Positions 23,353 to 33,000 of a DNA stretch of 64,000 nucleotides are shown in pieces; position 1 is the first letter of the stretch; every line of letters begins with the position of its first letter. This DNA comes from Effrenium voratum. Lineage: Eukaryota > Sar > Dinophyceae > Suessiales > Symbiodiniaceae. A model generated the notes under the pieces. That model was given only the letters and a program-made list of their open reading frames with translations. It did no database searches and was not told the origin of the DNA. The position numbers and the translations under genes are program-made. The stretch spans positions 687,501 to 751,500 of the forward strand of contig CAUJNA010002957.1 in assembly GCA_963377175.1 (NCBI GenBank), in the 5' to 3' direction.

Positions 23353-23368
23353 GCCATTTTGGCCCAAG
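23353..23368 (+). other. Relict dinoflagellate spliced-leader match (15/16)
   Basis: GCCATTTTGGCCCAAG differs at one base from the last 16 nt of the dinoflagellate trans-spliced leader (consensus end GCCATTTTGGCTCAAG). The preceding bases do not match the rest of the leader. Genomic relict leaders arise when trans-spliced mRNAs are reverse transcribed and reinserted. This copy lies upstream of the retroelement coding region in the same orientation and may mark its 5' end. Confidence 0.5.
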
Positions 23369-23475
23369 TGGTGGGATCAAGTGGTAGTTTTGGGGTAGCT
23401 GCCCGCCCGCCATGGTCGTGTGATTTCTTGCTTGCTTGCCCTCGTGTGTGATACTTTCTCTGGGATCGTTGGCTT

Positions 23476-23841
23476 TTGCGACGCTGGTCTTTTTTCCGGA
23501 CGAAAATGCGGCATTTCAGTCGGAAGTTACAGTTTGGTTTTCACGATGTGGAACAGCCTCTTTCCTACATTTGCGATTTGAGCAAGTGGCGCACCTTCTG
23601 CATGCAGTCTCCGAAGGCAGCCTTGCGGATCGTCAGAGACAACCTGGCGCGGATCTCTATTGGCAAGTTGAGGTCGGGGTTGCGCATATGCTGCCTTTTC
23701 GAGGATCTGAAGGGGCTTGACGACGTGCAATCTGAAATCTTCTGGGCCTTTTTGCGTGACTACTGGAATTGTCCTTTTTCTTCGCTCTTTCATTCCGGCT
23801 TCTCGGTTAGGTGGCATGAAAACACGACCTGGACATGGTGA
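23476..23841 (+). CDS. Unknown coding-like segment downstream of the relict leader
   Basis: A 121-codon frame includes FHDVEQPLSYICDLSKWRTF and GLDDVQSEIFWAFLRDYW, with aromatic and hydrophobic spacing that looks like a folded protein. It sits between the relict leader and the methyltransferase. It could be the first protein region of the LINE-like element or an unrelated exon. No family recognised. Confidence 0.3.
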   Translation: MRRWSFFRTKMRHFSRKLQFGFHDVEQPLSYICDLSKWRTFCMQSPKAALRIVRDNLARISIGKLRSGLRICCLFEDLKGLDDVQSEIFWAFLRDYWNCPFSSLFHSGFSVRWHENTTWTW

Positions 23842-23939
23842 TTTTGCACCATCACATGCCCCGTGCATCGAGCCAGATGATGACATGGTGAAAGCAGACA
23901 CCTGCATCACCCCTGAGTCCGGATCAGAATTCCTCTGAT

Positions 23940-24752
23940 GTGTGCGAACTATGGATACGTGGACCTGTTGGAGTTAGAGCCCAGGTGATTTCGGTTTACA
24001 AGATGTCTACGTTGGCTTTCCGGGCGCAGGTTGATGGAAGGCAGGTGCCATGGATGACACCAGCATATTTGCTTTGTCGCCAGGTTGTTCTTATTACCGC
24101 TATTGGCCTTCTTGGAGGATCCCCGCATACTGATTTGCAGTCTGCAACGGGAGATGCAGTCTGCAACGGGAGATGCAGTCTGCTGATGTGCTGCTGGCTA
24201 TTCTACTACCTTCTGCTCAAGGCCCTTTTCAACTTAAGGTCCCGGCCTTTGCCTCGCCGACGCAGTGTTTGCAAATTGTGAATCTTCAGCACTTGGATTC
24301 CTTGTGTTTCGTTGACAAGCAGCATGCAGATCCTGCTACATTGGCATGGCAATACAAGGACAAGGTTATTTTCTTGGGAGAGCCGAACCGGCCTGTGGTT
24401 TTTCAGCAGCCTGCCGTTGACAAATTTCCATGTTCCGACTATTTTCAGGAAGCTGCCCTGCACACGACCGGTACAGATTGCAATGTTTGTTCCTTGCTTT
24501 TGAAGCAGGTTCAGCCGCGAGCATGCCTTGAAGGAGTTTGGACATTTCAAGCCGCTGTTGCAAACGAGCCCTCGCAAGATTCAGGTGAAGCAGCCAGTGT
24601 GCTGATCTTTACTACAGTTGCATTGCCCTGTGTTGATGGTGACCTTTGCCTGTCTCTTTACAACGTGGTGAAACGCTGTGCAGTACCCGAATTTGTCTTC
24701 CTTTCTGAGGTTTCCAGCTACTGTCTAGTGCCAGGCGGAGCCCTTCGCGACT
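23940..24752 (+). pseudogene. LINE-like element N-terminal region, frameshifted
   Basis: Two overlapping frames (about 23940-24180, then 24173-24752) together give a continuous protein-like region. It includes VDGRQVPWMTPAYLL and later ADPATLAWQYKDKVIFLGEP, and leads directly into the methyltransferase after a further frameshift (an in-frame TAG at 24726 closes the methyltransferase frame upstream). A 21-bp direct repeat (GTCTGCAACGGGAGATGCA) lies at 24139-24181. The function is unknown. Confidence 0.45.
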
Positions 24753-25866
24753 ATGGAGCTTTTCTCAGGAGGAGTTGCAGGCTGGAGTCAACAAGCCATT
24801 GACACGTATGAGCATCTCACAGACGTCTTCAACATGCGAATGGTGCTTGATCATGATCCCGTTGCAATCCAAACATATTGCAAGAACTTTGATGGTATGC
24901 AGCTTTCCAGCCAACAGGTGATGGACAAGACTCTGTTGGCCGCCAAGGTTTGTGTGTGCGAGGATTTTGACGTGTACAACATCCATTGTCTCCAGCGCAG
25001 GCTGCAGTGCGTGGTTTGGATAGCGCGTTTACCGTGTCAACCCTGGTCCAGTGCTGGGCACCAAAAAGGTCTTCAGGATGACAGATCTGCTTGGGTGACC
25101 TTTATGAAGGCAGCTCAGGTTTGCAGGCCGCGGGTCATTCTCCTGGAGAACGTCAACAACATCTGCAGGCACAGACATTTTCCTGATTTGCTTGAACTGT
25201 TTAGGCACGCGTCCTTTCAGCTACAATGGCAACGATCAGACAATACGCCCTCTCTGCTGGGGGCCACCTCCAGGACACGTTCTGGTTGACATGCGTGTTC
25301 TGTCCAGCTTTAGTGACGTATGCATGCCTTCCTTCAATCCTTGGATATTGCAGCAGTTTCAAACTCGCCCGTCAGCGGCCTTGCTAGCTGAAATGCCGGA
25401 CCAGCATTGTGCCAACCTTGGAGTGCCCTGTGAAGTTTTGCCTACGTATCAGGAGCCAGACTTTATGCCTGGCTATGTTCGTGATGTGCTCGGCCACAGA
25501 AATTTCCTGGTGTCTGGCACTATGGGAACAGCAATGGCCGCTTACACTACACAGCATGACATGTCTACCCTCGCGTTGAGCTCCCGTGGGATGCATGCTT
25601 CGCTTGTGCCTGAACCGCTTGCGCCCTCAAAGTGGCGTTTTCTGTCGCCCTTTGAGTTTGCACTTGCACACATTTTTGCCGCGGCCTTTGGTGCTGCCTA
25701 CTTGCTTGCGCAATGCCACGCGGTTGGTTGGCAATTCCATCACTGTGCCACAAGCATTGGTAGGGCTCTACGTTGCGGCAATTGCGCTAGGGGTGACAGG
25801 CCTGCCGCATCCCGAGCAGGCTCTTGTGCAGGCGCTGAACATGAGACTGACCGCAAGCAACTCTGA
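24753..25866 (+). pseudogene. C5 cytosine DNA methyltransferase region of a retroelement (frameshifted)
   Basis: Motif I (SAM-binding) is ELFSGGVAGWSQQA at the start. Acidic or hydrophobic MVLDHDP follows as in motif II. Motif IV is PCQPWSSAG with catalytic Cys at 25035-25037. Motif VI is ENVNNI at 25146. Motif X is GNSITVPQAL at 25730-25759. Order and spacing (about 345 codons) match a single-domain DNA cytosine-5 methyltransferase with a short target-recognition region. Three frames are needed (24753-25265, about 25266-25670, then to 25866), so this copy is broken unless the indels are assembly errors. DNMTs carried by dinoflagellate and charophyte retrotransposons were reported by de Mendoza et al. 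2018. The location upstream of EN-RT modules fits such cargo. Confidence 0.75.
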
Positions 25867-25887
25867 ACTTGTTCTGGAATCGGAAGG

Positions 25888-26728
25888 TTGGTGGAGGCTG
25901 GCCAAATGCGCTGTAGGAATGATAAGGGCCTTTCATTTCTGTGTCACTTGCTTCGTGTGCCTGTGGAGCAACGCAGCGTTGTCATGCGGCTCGGATTGGA
26001 GCAGTTGGCCATGCGCTCAGATCCGAGTGTTTGTGTGCTTGGGTGCACCCTCGACAGCGACGACACTTTCATTTGCATCCCTGCTGAAGGAGATAAGTGT
26101 AGTGCCAGTGCTCGTGCCCTGTTTGCGCGGGTTGCGACCTGCCTTTGCCACTACCAGGGACCTGTTTCTCTGTCGAGGATTTCCTCTTTTATTCGTGTTG
26201 ATTGTGACCGGGCTTTCTCTTGGTTCGTCCGAATTGACTACCCTGCACACACACAAAGCACATTTGTGATGAGTTGTTGCAGCTGCAAGCGCAATTTGTG
26301 GAAGTGCAACTCCAAGTTTCCGAAACTCGTGATCCGGGGGGTTTTCCTCTTGCAGTTTGCACCATCACTGAGGCCTCGCATGACCATGCATCAGATGCCA
26401 GACCTTTCAAAAAACTGAAGCAGACGCCTGATATCGTTGACTCCCGCCAGGTTGGGCTTGAGGGGCTTGAGGCGTGGGGCCGTGATGGTACCCGCTTCAG
26501 TGATACGCCCTTTGTGGAAGTTGATGCGTCTGAGTTGTGCACTCCCCTTGGCTGCAATACAAAGTGCGTCTTGTGTTTCGGAGCTGCTGGAAGCCCCACT
26601 GCTGAGATCACTGTTGACGCTAGGTCTCTTGTCTGGGATGTTGTCGGCATTTGTGCAGGACCTGCAGCCATCAAGTTGCATGAAGTACGGGCTCAGGGTC
26701 GTCCAGTCCCTCTTGACGCCATTGCTAG
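25888..26728 (+). pseudogene. LINE-like element central region, frameshifted, cut by LTR insertion
   Basis: Two frames (25888-26270 and 26274-26728) continue the element's polyprotein. The first has a Cys-rich segment (CCSCKRNLWKC). The second includes PFKKLKQTPD, a possible nuclear-localisation-like run, and ends abruptly at the insertion site. Read through the insertion, the frame acquires five foreign codons and a stop at 26742. I recognise no domain. Confidence 0.5.
26724..26728 (+). repeat. Target-site duplication, left copy (GCTAG)
   Basis: GCTAG immediately precedes the TG of the left LTR and reappears immediately after the CA of the right LTR at 44650-44654. Five bp is the usual TSD length for Copia elements. 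Confidence 0.9.
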
Positions 26729-27078
26729 TGTTAAAACCCTCTAGGCCCCGTGCCGAAATTGGGTAGCAGTTCTGAGGTCCTTGTTGGTGTTGCTTCCCAA
26801 GTTCCATTGATCGCCATTTGGCTCAAGACACAATTGAGGTTCAAGATCTGATGTGTGACTGCATACATACGTGATCGGCATTGAAAGCGGAAAACACTTC
26901 GCTTGCGCTGCATTTGTCAGGACCACTGTTGTAACTATCATTCCTTCTCCCTTACAACGTTTACACGGGTTCGGCTATAACGGCATCGTCCGTATACACC
27001 TTTCTACGTGGTTGGTATTACAGCTTGAGGGTTCGGTGCATAGCGTCCCACGGGACGTCACCTTGCCGTCTCTTGACA
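26729..27078 (+). repeat. Left LTR (350 bp)
   Basis: Starts TGTTAAAACCCTC and ends CGTCTCTTGACA. Matches the right LTR except AAGCGGAAAACACTTCGC against GAGCGAAAACACTTTCGC (one A/G change, one G deletion, one T insertion). Contains a spliced-leader-like segment at 26813-26827. Confidence 0.97.
26813..26827 (+). promoter_or_regulatory. Spliced-leader-like segment in left LTR
   Basis: GCCATTTGGCTCAAG equals the last 16 nt of the dinoflagellate spliced leader (GCCATTTTGGCTCAAG) with one T missing. It is on the sense strand of the element, about 84 bp into the LTR. A role is inferred only. Confidence 0.5.
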
Positions 27079-27094
27079 GGTTATCAGCCGTAAC
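27079..27094 (+). promoter_or_regulatory. Putative primer-binding site
   Basis: GGTTATCAGCCGTAAC directly follows the LTR and resembles the TGGTATCAGAGC-type initiator-Met tRNA complement common in Copia elements. The match is imperfect. Confidence 0.45.
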
Positions 27095-27176
27095 TACAAG
27101 CTCTACACTGGACTGGGAGACAGCTGGTTTATTGCGGGTACAGGGACAATAAAGGAACGATAACCTACACAGTACA

Positions 27177-30014
27177 ATGGCGTCTTCGGCGAGCCCAAGT
27201 ACTGCAACTTTTGGGAACAGCAGCTCAGAGGGATCCAATGGATTGATGGCTCTTCCTGCGGTGATGGATATGATTGCGGATTCACAGGATGAACCTGGGA
27301 GCGGAGGTTCCGCGCTATTCAGCGACATTTCCACTCCCACAAGATCATGGAAGCAGATCGATGTTCATCAGGAGTCGAAGAAAAGAGAATCCCCACCGAG
27401 AAGATCATCATCTTCGCCTGCGACACCGCGGACGTCGCAGAAGGGCGTGAGATCGACATCGAAGGGTGGGAGGTCAAAATCACCCACCAGTGCGGAGTTT
27501 CGCGCCGCGATCAAAGAGAAGAATAAGATGGAGGTGGAGATCGGGGAATATCAAAAGACACTTGATGAAATGTCGGCAGCTATGGCGAATCTTCATCAGG
27601 AAGATTATGGAAGCACCATCCGGATCCAGGAGCTGGAGAGACGATGCGAGATTGCTAGCAAGCAGTCGGGACATCTAGTGAGTCACCACCAACACCACAT
27701 GGCTGAGGCATGGCGCAAGTTTGAGGAAGAAGCCCAACAGATGCGCAAGGTGGAAATGAACGCATTTCAGTACGGGGAGAAGAAAGACATGGAGTCGAAT
27801 ATTATAATGCAACAGATGAGACAAGCTGAAGGAACTATCATGGAGCAGAAGCGGGAAATTGCATTGATGAAATCCTACATGGCAAGCGAGAAGTCGGCTG
27901 CGCAGGAATCAGCTATACGTGCAAATCAGATACACCGTGAAGCTTCACAACAGATATCAGTTTATCAGCAACAGATCAGAGGCATAGAATCTTCTACATC
28001 TATCGAGAAGTTCAATGAGGAGGAGATGGTCCAAAGTCTGAAATCACAGTTGGAGCACGCACTCGTAAAGCGCCCCGAGATGTACTCTTTGGAGGACTCC
28101 AGGGAACAGCTGATGACGAGACTGAATGACGTTACAGTATTTGCGGAACAAGAGTCGAAGAGAGCAGATTGCTTGCTTCGCGAAAAGGAAGAGATCGTCA
28201 AACAGTATGAATCCGACGTGTCGATGAAGGACCAGATGATTGCTGTCGAAGGTGGTCATCGTCAAGATGCGATCTTGGAGTTAGCCCAGGTCAAAGAAGA
28301 GAAACAAGAAGAACGGTGCACGATGGACGAGAAGTCGAAGGAGGCTGAGTACTGGAGATTGACAGCTAAGGGAATGTACGATGAGTACCTCGAGGAGATG
28401 CATGAGCTTCAGGGACAACTGAAGGAAAGAGAGGCGGCGCTCAAGCAAGAAGAGAGTTTTGTACGTCAACTCGATGCTGACAACGAGGAACTACGTGCAC
28501 ACAAGAAGCTGGAGACACAGGAAGCCTCCAGCAGCAAAGATGGACATCGTGAACGAGCAGTAGTGAAACGCGCTGAGGGAGGAACCCAGGCTAATTCAAA
28601 TAGGATAGACAAGAAGGTGGCTGGGTCAGTCCCGTCATCGTCTTCAAATCAAATCCCTAATTCGTCGCTGATGCCAGGTTCGATCCTCTTTCCGTCTTTC
28701 GGTGATCCAATGATCGATGTACACCTATCCCAGATGCAAGGAGTTGTCGGACATGTCCCACAATCCACTACTGCGACTGGTGGTGGTGATGGAGGGGGAA
28801 ACAACGGTACTACGCCCCCATTGGATTACGGTGGATTCCCGCCCAATAGGAATGGGCAGGGAGCAGGTCGACGTCAGTTGAGCCTCGCTGGTGGCGGAGG
28901 AGGACCTCCGGATGATCCACCCGATGATGAGGATGAGGATGACGACGACGAAGGAGATGAAGAAGACGAAGAAGAAGAAGAAGAGGAAGACGACGATCGG
29001 ACACGGAGGAGACGAAGGAGATCGAGAGATAGCCGAGAGATCAAGAATGATCGACCGAGGATCTCGAGGAAGGAGGCCGAGAGAGTATCTATTCCGGCTT
29101 GGCCAAAGATCCATCAACTTGATAGCTGGAAGATGCAACTGCTGATGAATGTTCTGAGCGCATGTGCAGATCCAGATACCGATGCATGGACGAAATGGTT
29201 GGAACAGGCTCTTGGGTTGAACCCAGACCTGAATATGCTTAGCGATTCAGGTGGCGACAGATTTGCTACGATAGATATTAAGATGGCCATGGGCATGCAG
29301 AACATGCTGAAACAAGCACCTGACGAAGCCAAGGACGTATACCTCGATGCTACACGACACTCTGAACTACGACATCAACAAGGGGTGATCGTGAAGGGAC
29401 GAGAGTTGGTGGCATTAGTTATGCAATCATTCAGAACTTCCGATAGAACGGATCTTGTCTACCACATCGAGCATCTATTCAACCTTGACTTTCCTGGCGA
29501 CAAGAACTTGGTCATGTTCAGGAACAAATGGTATGATTTGCTGCTGAAGATGAGGAGCGAGGACAGACCCAGTAAGCTGGCTCTCAGAGACATCCTTTAC
29601 AGGAAGATCAAAGGGAGCAAGAAGATGGAGTTCGGCCTCAATGCCTACCATAGACTACCGGACAAGCATCCTCAGAAGACGTATGAATTCTTATTGGCGT
29701 TGATCGACTATCAGATCAAGGCAGATCGGGAAGACCTGATGCTCGACATGAAGGAGAAATCGGTCAAGTCGATGATGAAGTCAGGCGGGAAGGATGCGGC
29801 TCCAGCAACTGGCAAACAGGAGAACCAGGGTGGCAAGGGCAGAAAGGGGAAACCCGGCGGACCTGATGCTGCTCCGTACTCCCAAAAGCCAAGGCAAAGG
29901 GCCACGCTGGCAAGAACGGCAAGTCCGACGGTGCCAGTGACAGAGGCAAGAGTCCGGGCGGAGGCAAGGATAACCCCTGCTGGTACCACTTCAAATCGGC
30001 GAAGGGGTGCGTGA
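27177..30014 (+). CDS. gag: Gag-like protein with coiled coil and acidic tract
   Basis: An ATG start lies 98 bp after the left LTR (MASSASPSTATFG). Residues about 60-100 are Ser/Arg/Lys-rich; about 110-430 form a long Glu/Gln/Lys-rich coiled coil; about 480-580 are Gly/Pro/Ser linker; about 581-607 are an acidic run of Asp and Glu followed by RRRRRRSRDSRE. A Gag-core-like region follows from about 636 (IPAWPKIHQLDSWKMQ ... MFRNKWYDLLLKMRSEDRP), typical of dinoflagellate Copia Gag. The final about 45 codons in this frame are probably not native: the Gly/Lys-rich tail and first zinc finger lie in the -1 frame from about 29880, which joins the next frame without a stop. The protein should assemble the particle and bind element RNA. 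Confidence 0.8.
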   Translation: MASSASPSTATFGNSSSEGSNGLMALPAVMDMIADSQDEPGSGGSALFSDISTPTRSWKQIDVHQESKKRESPPRRSSSSPATPRTSQKGVRSTSKGGRSKSPTSAEFRAAIKEKNKMEVEIGEYQKTLDEMSAAMANLHQEDYGSTIRIQELERRCEIASKQSGHLVSHHQHHMAEAWRKFEEEAQQMRKVEMNAFQYGEKKDMESNIIMQQMRQAEGTIMEQKREIALMKSYMASEKSAAQESAIRANQIHREASQQISVYQQQIRGIESSTSIEKFNEEEMVQSLKSQLEHALVKRPEMYSLEDSREQLMTRLNDVTVFAEQESKRADCLLREKEEIVKQYESDVSMKDQMIAVEGGHRQDAILELAQVKEEKQEERCTMDEKSKEAEYWRLTAKGMYDEYLEEMHELQGQLKEREAALKQEESFVRQLDADNEELRAHKKLETQEASSSKDGHRERAVVKRAEGGTQANSNRIDKKVAGSVPSSSSNQIPNSSLMPGSILFPSFGDPMIDVHLSQMQGVVGHVPQSTTATGGGDGGGNNGTTPPLDYGGFPPNRNGQGAGRRQLSLAGGGGGPPDDPPDDEDEDDDDEGDEEDEEEEEEEDDDRTRRRRRRSRDSREIKNDRPRISRKEAERVSIPAWPKIHQLDSWKMQLLMNVLSACADPDTDAWTKWLEQALGLNPDLNMLSDSGGDRFATIDIKMAMGMQNMLKQAPDEAKDVYLDATRHSELRHQQGVIVKGRELVALVMQSFRTSDRTDLVYHIEHLFNLDFPGDKNLVMFRNKWYDLLLKMRSEDRPSKLALRDILYRKIKGSKKMEFGLNAYHRLPDKHPQKTYEFLLALIDYQIKADREDLMLDMKEKSVKSMMKSGGKDAAPATGKQENQGGKGRKGKPGGPDAAPYSQKPRQRATLARTASPTVPVTEARVRAEARITPAGTTSNRRRGA

Positions 30015-30040
30015 AAGGAAATGAATGCACGTTTTCCCAC
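29978..30040 (+). other. CCCH zinc finger 1
   Basis: In the frame continuous with pol, Cys codons at 29978, 30008 and 30026 and His at 30038 give C-x9-C-x5-C-x3-H. The finger straddles the GTG that would otherwise seem to start pol, so pol must be entered from upstream. Confidence 0.75.
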
Positions 30041-33000
30041 AGCAAGAAGACGGAGCATAAGTTGGAGAGCATGTCCAAGGGGAAAGGAAAGGGCAAATCC
30101 AAATCCAGATCATCGTCACCAAAGAGAGATGATGGAGCATGCTTCGCGTTTCAGAAGGGGAAGTGCGATAGGGGAAGCGCTTGCAAGTATAGGCATGAGC
30201 TCATCAAGAACAATTCAGCTCCAGCAACGTCAAATGACAAGGCGCAAGCCAAGTCGAAGGCTGCCGCCAAGGCCGCAGCGCCAGCTATTGCAAGGAGGGC
30301 CATCGCAATGCCCGCGATAGTCCTGAAGCAATCGGCTCCTGCGGGGAAGGTAAGCTTCAAGAAGGACGTTGATCAGGTCGAACCGGATGAGGCCGAGACT
30401 ATCTACCACGAGCACGATGACGACGCGATGAGCGAATCATCGAGATGGTCTGGCGAGTCCGAGATCCCCGAGAAAATGGTGTGGTTCAAGGAAGTGCTCG
30501 ACGTCGACGAGAATGGGGAGATCACCTACCTCGAAGACGAGAGAAGGCAATGGGAACGAAAAGGGGAATGGTACGGTTATGAGGACAATGAGAATGAGCC
30601 TTATCAGTACGTGTACGTCGACGAGAAGAAGTTCAAAAGCAGTGATCATCGTGAATTATCAGCCTATCAAGTCCAACGATCATTGATACGTGCGAAGATA
30701 CTGAGAGAAGTGGTGGATGATATATATAAGAAGCACTACTTCCCGGTGACCAAGGAGAGCAGCATAATGTTCGAGTATGATCGGAACAAGGACGAGATCA
30801 AGGAATCGGCTGTCGACTGGAAGAAGCAGCATGGTATGCCGAAGAACGTTTTCGCCATGTCAACGTGCATCAGCAAACGGGTGAAATGGTTGATGGACAC
30901 CGGATGTGGTCATGATCTCATCGGAAGAGCCAAGGCGAAGAGCCTGGGTGTCGACATCGTGAAAGATGACGACGAGATCGTGTTCCAGACCGCGAATGGT
31001 TCCACTTCCACATCCGATGTGGCCAAGATAGTCGTGGACGAGTTGGACGAGACTGTCGAGCCGCATGTATTGGATGAGACACCCACGGTATTGTCAGTGG
31101 GGAGGAGATGCATGAAGATGGGTTATGCATTTCACTGGATGCCTGGTAAATTACCTTTTATGGTTACACCAAAGCAAGGATTCGTGCACTTACAAGTTAA
31201 GGACGACATCCCTTACCTCGTGAGTGATGGTAAGCTTCGGAGTAACAGGCATCGCCCTACGATAGACGACCTCAAGGAGCACTTTTCGGAAGTATTGGCG
31301 ATGGTAACGAACGACGAGGCAGATCAGGGAGGTGACGACGAAAACGACGTCACACCCGCCGCTGTCGGTGAGTCCGCAGAGGCCGAGGGCGAACACCACG
31401 ACGGGGCATTCGACTTCGGGCCACCCGGAGGAGCCGGTCCGGTACGTCCGCCTCCCGTGGCTGAGGAAATACCTGTAGATGTTGGGTCAGTCCCGCATCG
31501 ACATGGTGATGCCGAAGCTCACGAGGAAGAGGTTGATGAAGATGATCCAGATGCCGGAATCGAAGTTGATGTGTACGAAGGATCATCAATAAAGAGGAAA
31601 GTGGGAGTCCTCAAGAAGGACGCCAACTCCATAGCTCATTTGCTTACACACAGATACCGAAATCCTTTCTGCGAATCATGCGTCAAGGCAAAGATGAGAC
31701 ACTTCAGATCACGAACGGGAGCATTCAAAAGAGAAGTGAAGACGTTCGGTGACCTGGTGACGTTCGACTTTGTGACGGCATCAGGAGATCATGAAGTGGA
31801 AGGCAGGTATGCGCTCATCATCCGGGACATATATACCGGAATTATCATGGCTTATCCCACCGCGAGAAGAGACACTGACTCAGTCGTCAGGGCTATCAAG
31901 CACTTCTGCGGGAGGAGGAAAATCAAGCAGGTATATTCGGATGATGGCCCGGAACTGATCAATGCGTGCGTGGAGCTGAAGCTGAACCACGACCTATCGC
32001 TGCCTGGACGGCCGCAGAACAATTCCCTTGCTGAAAGAACAAATCAATTCATCATTGACCAGACTTCGGCTTGTCTAGTACATGCCGGTCTACCCACGTG
32101 TTATTGGGTGCAGGCCATCACCACTCTGTGCCATCTCATGAACATCGAAGAGGTGAATGGATCGAGTGCATGGATGAGGCTGCATGGCGAGGAGTTCAAG
32201 GGCGAGAAGATACCTTTTGGTGCGCTAGTGGACTTCAAGCCGAGTGAAGCACGAGGGGGAAAGAGGGAGAAGTTCGAGCCGAGAGGGGAAACTGGTATAT
32301 TTGCTGGATATGTGTTGAGCACCGGTATGCATTGGGCAAACAAGTATCGTGCTTGGGCACTTACTGCATTTGCGGGTGCAGAGCTGAACATCAAGAAGGC
32401 AAAGGTTCCACCTCGGTTGAGAATGCCACATCAGACGGAGAGGATGATTCTGAAATCTCCTCTGACATTCCCAATACAACAGAAGTACAAGGTTGCCAAC
32501 GAGACTTTGGAAGGAATAGAGATGTCTATCGATGCAATCGGTCTGGATGCGCGTGACCGCCTGATCGAAGATGAGGACTACGAGCCTGAATTGCTGCAGA
32601 GTGACGAGAAGCGACTGCTTGATGACGAGGTCGATCAGATCGCTGGTCTACTGCTCGACGATGGCCCGGAGGTAATCGCCGGAGATCGGGGGGATCATGC
32701 AGGAGAAGAAGATGCTAGACCGAGCTCTTCAAAAGGGAAAGGAGATGGACACTCCAAGGGCGATGAGAAGGTTGCGAAGTCCGACCTTCCACACGTGTCA
32801 GTTGGGCTACCCGGGGATGGCATCACGTACGTCAACGACGATGGCAAGGAGGTTAAAATCGACAAGGCCGGAAGACCGTATCCTGTCGGGAAGGACGGAT
32901 TCAGGCTAATGAAGACATCGAGACCTCCGGAGTTCACTCCTGAAGAATGGAAGATGATGAGTAAATATTACACCAAGGAAGAGAAGGCCGAGGTGAAGGG

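Larger units (their letters stand above)
23353..26728 (+). mobile_element. LINE-like retrotransposon, 5' portion (interrupted)
   Basis: This 5' part of a decayed non-LTR element holds an N-terminal region and a DNA methyltransferase domain. The rest continues at 44650 after the inserted LTR element. The junction is exact: the frame ending ...GAC GCC ATT GCT AG continues in phase as T GAC TAT ACT at 44655 once the insertion and one GCTAG copy are removed. The 5' limit is a guess based on the relict leader. Internal frameshifts at about 24740, 25265, 25680 and 25880 show age. Confidence 0.6.

Noticed and set aside
29881..29887. CCCAAAA as a -1 programmed frameshift site between Gag and Pol
   Set aside because: The heptamer is not in the phase required for X-XXY-YYZ slippage relative to the Gag frame; an indel is as likely.
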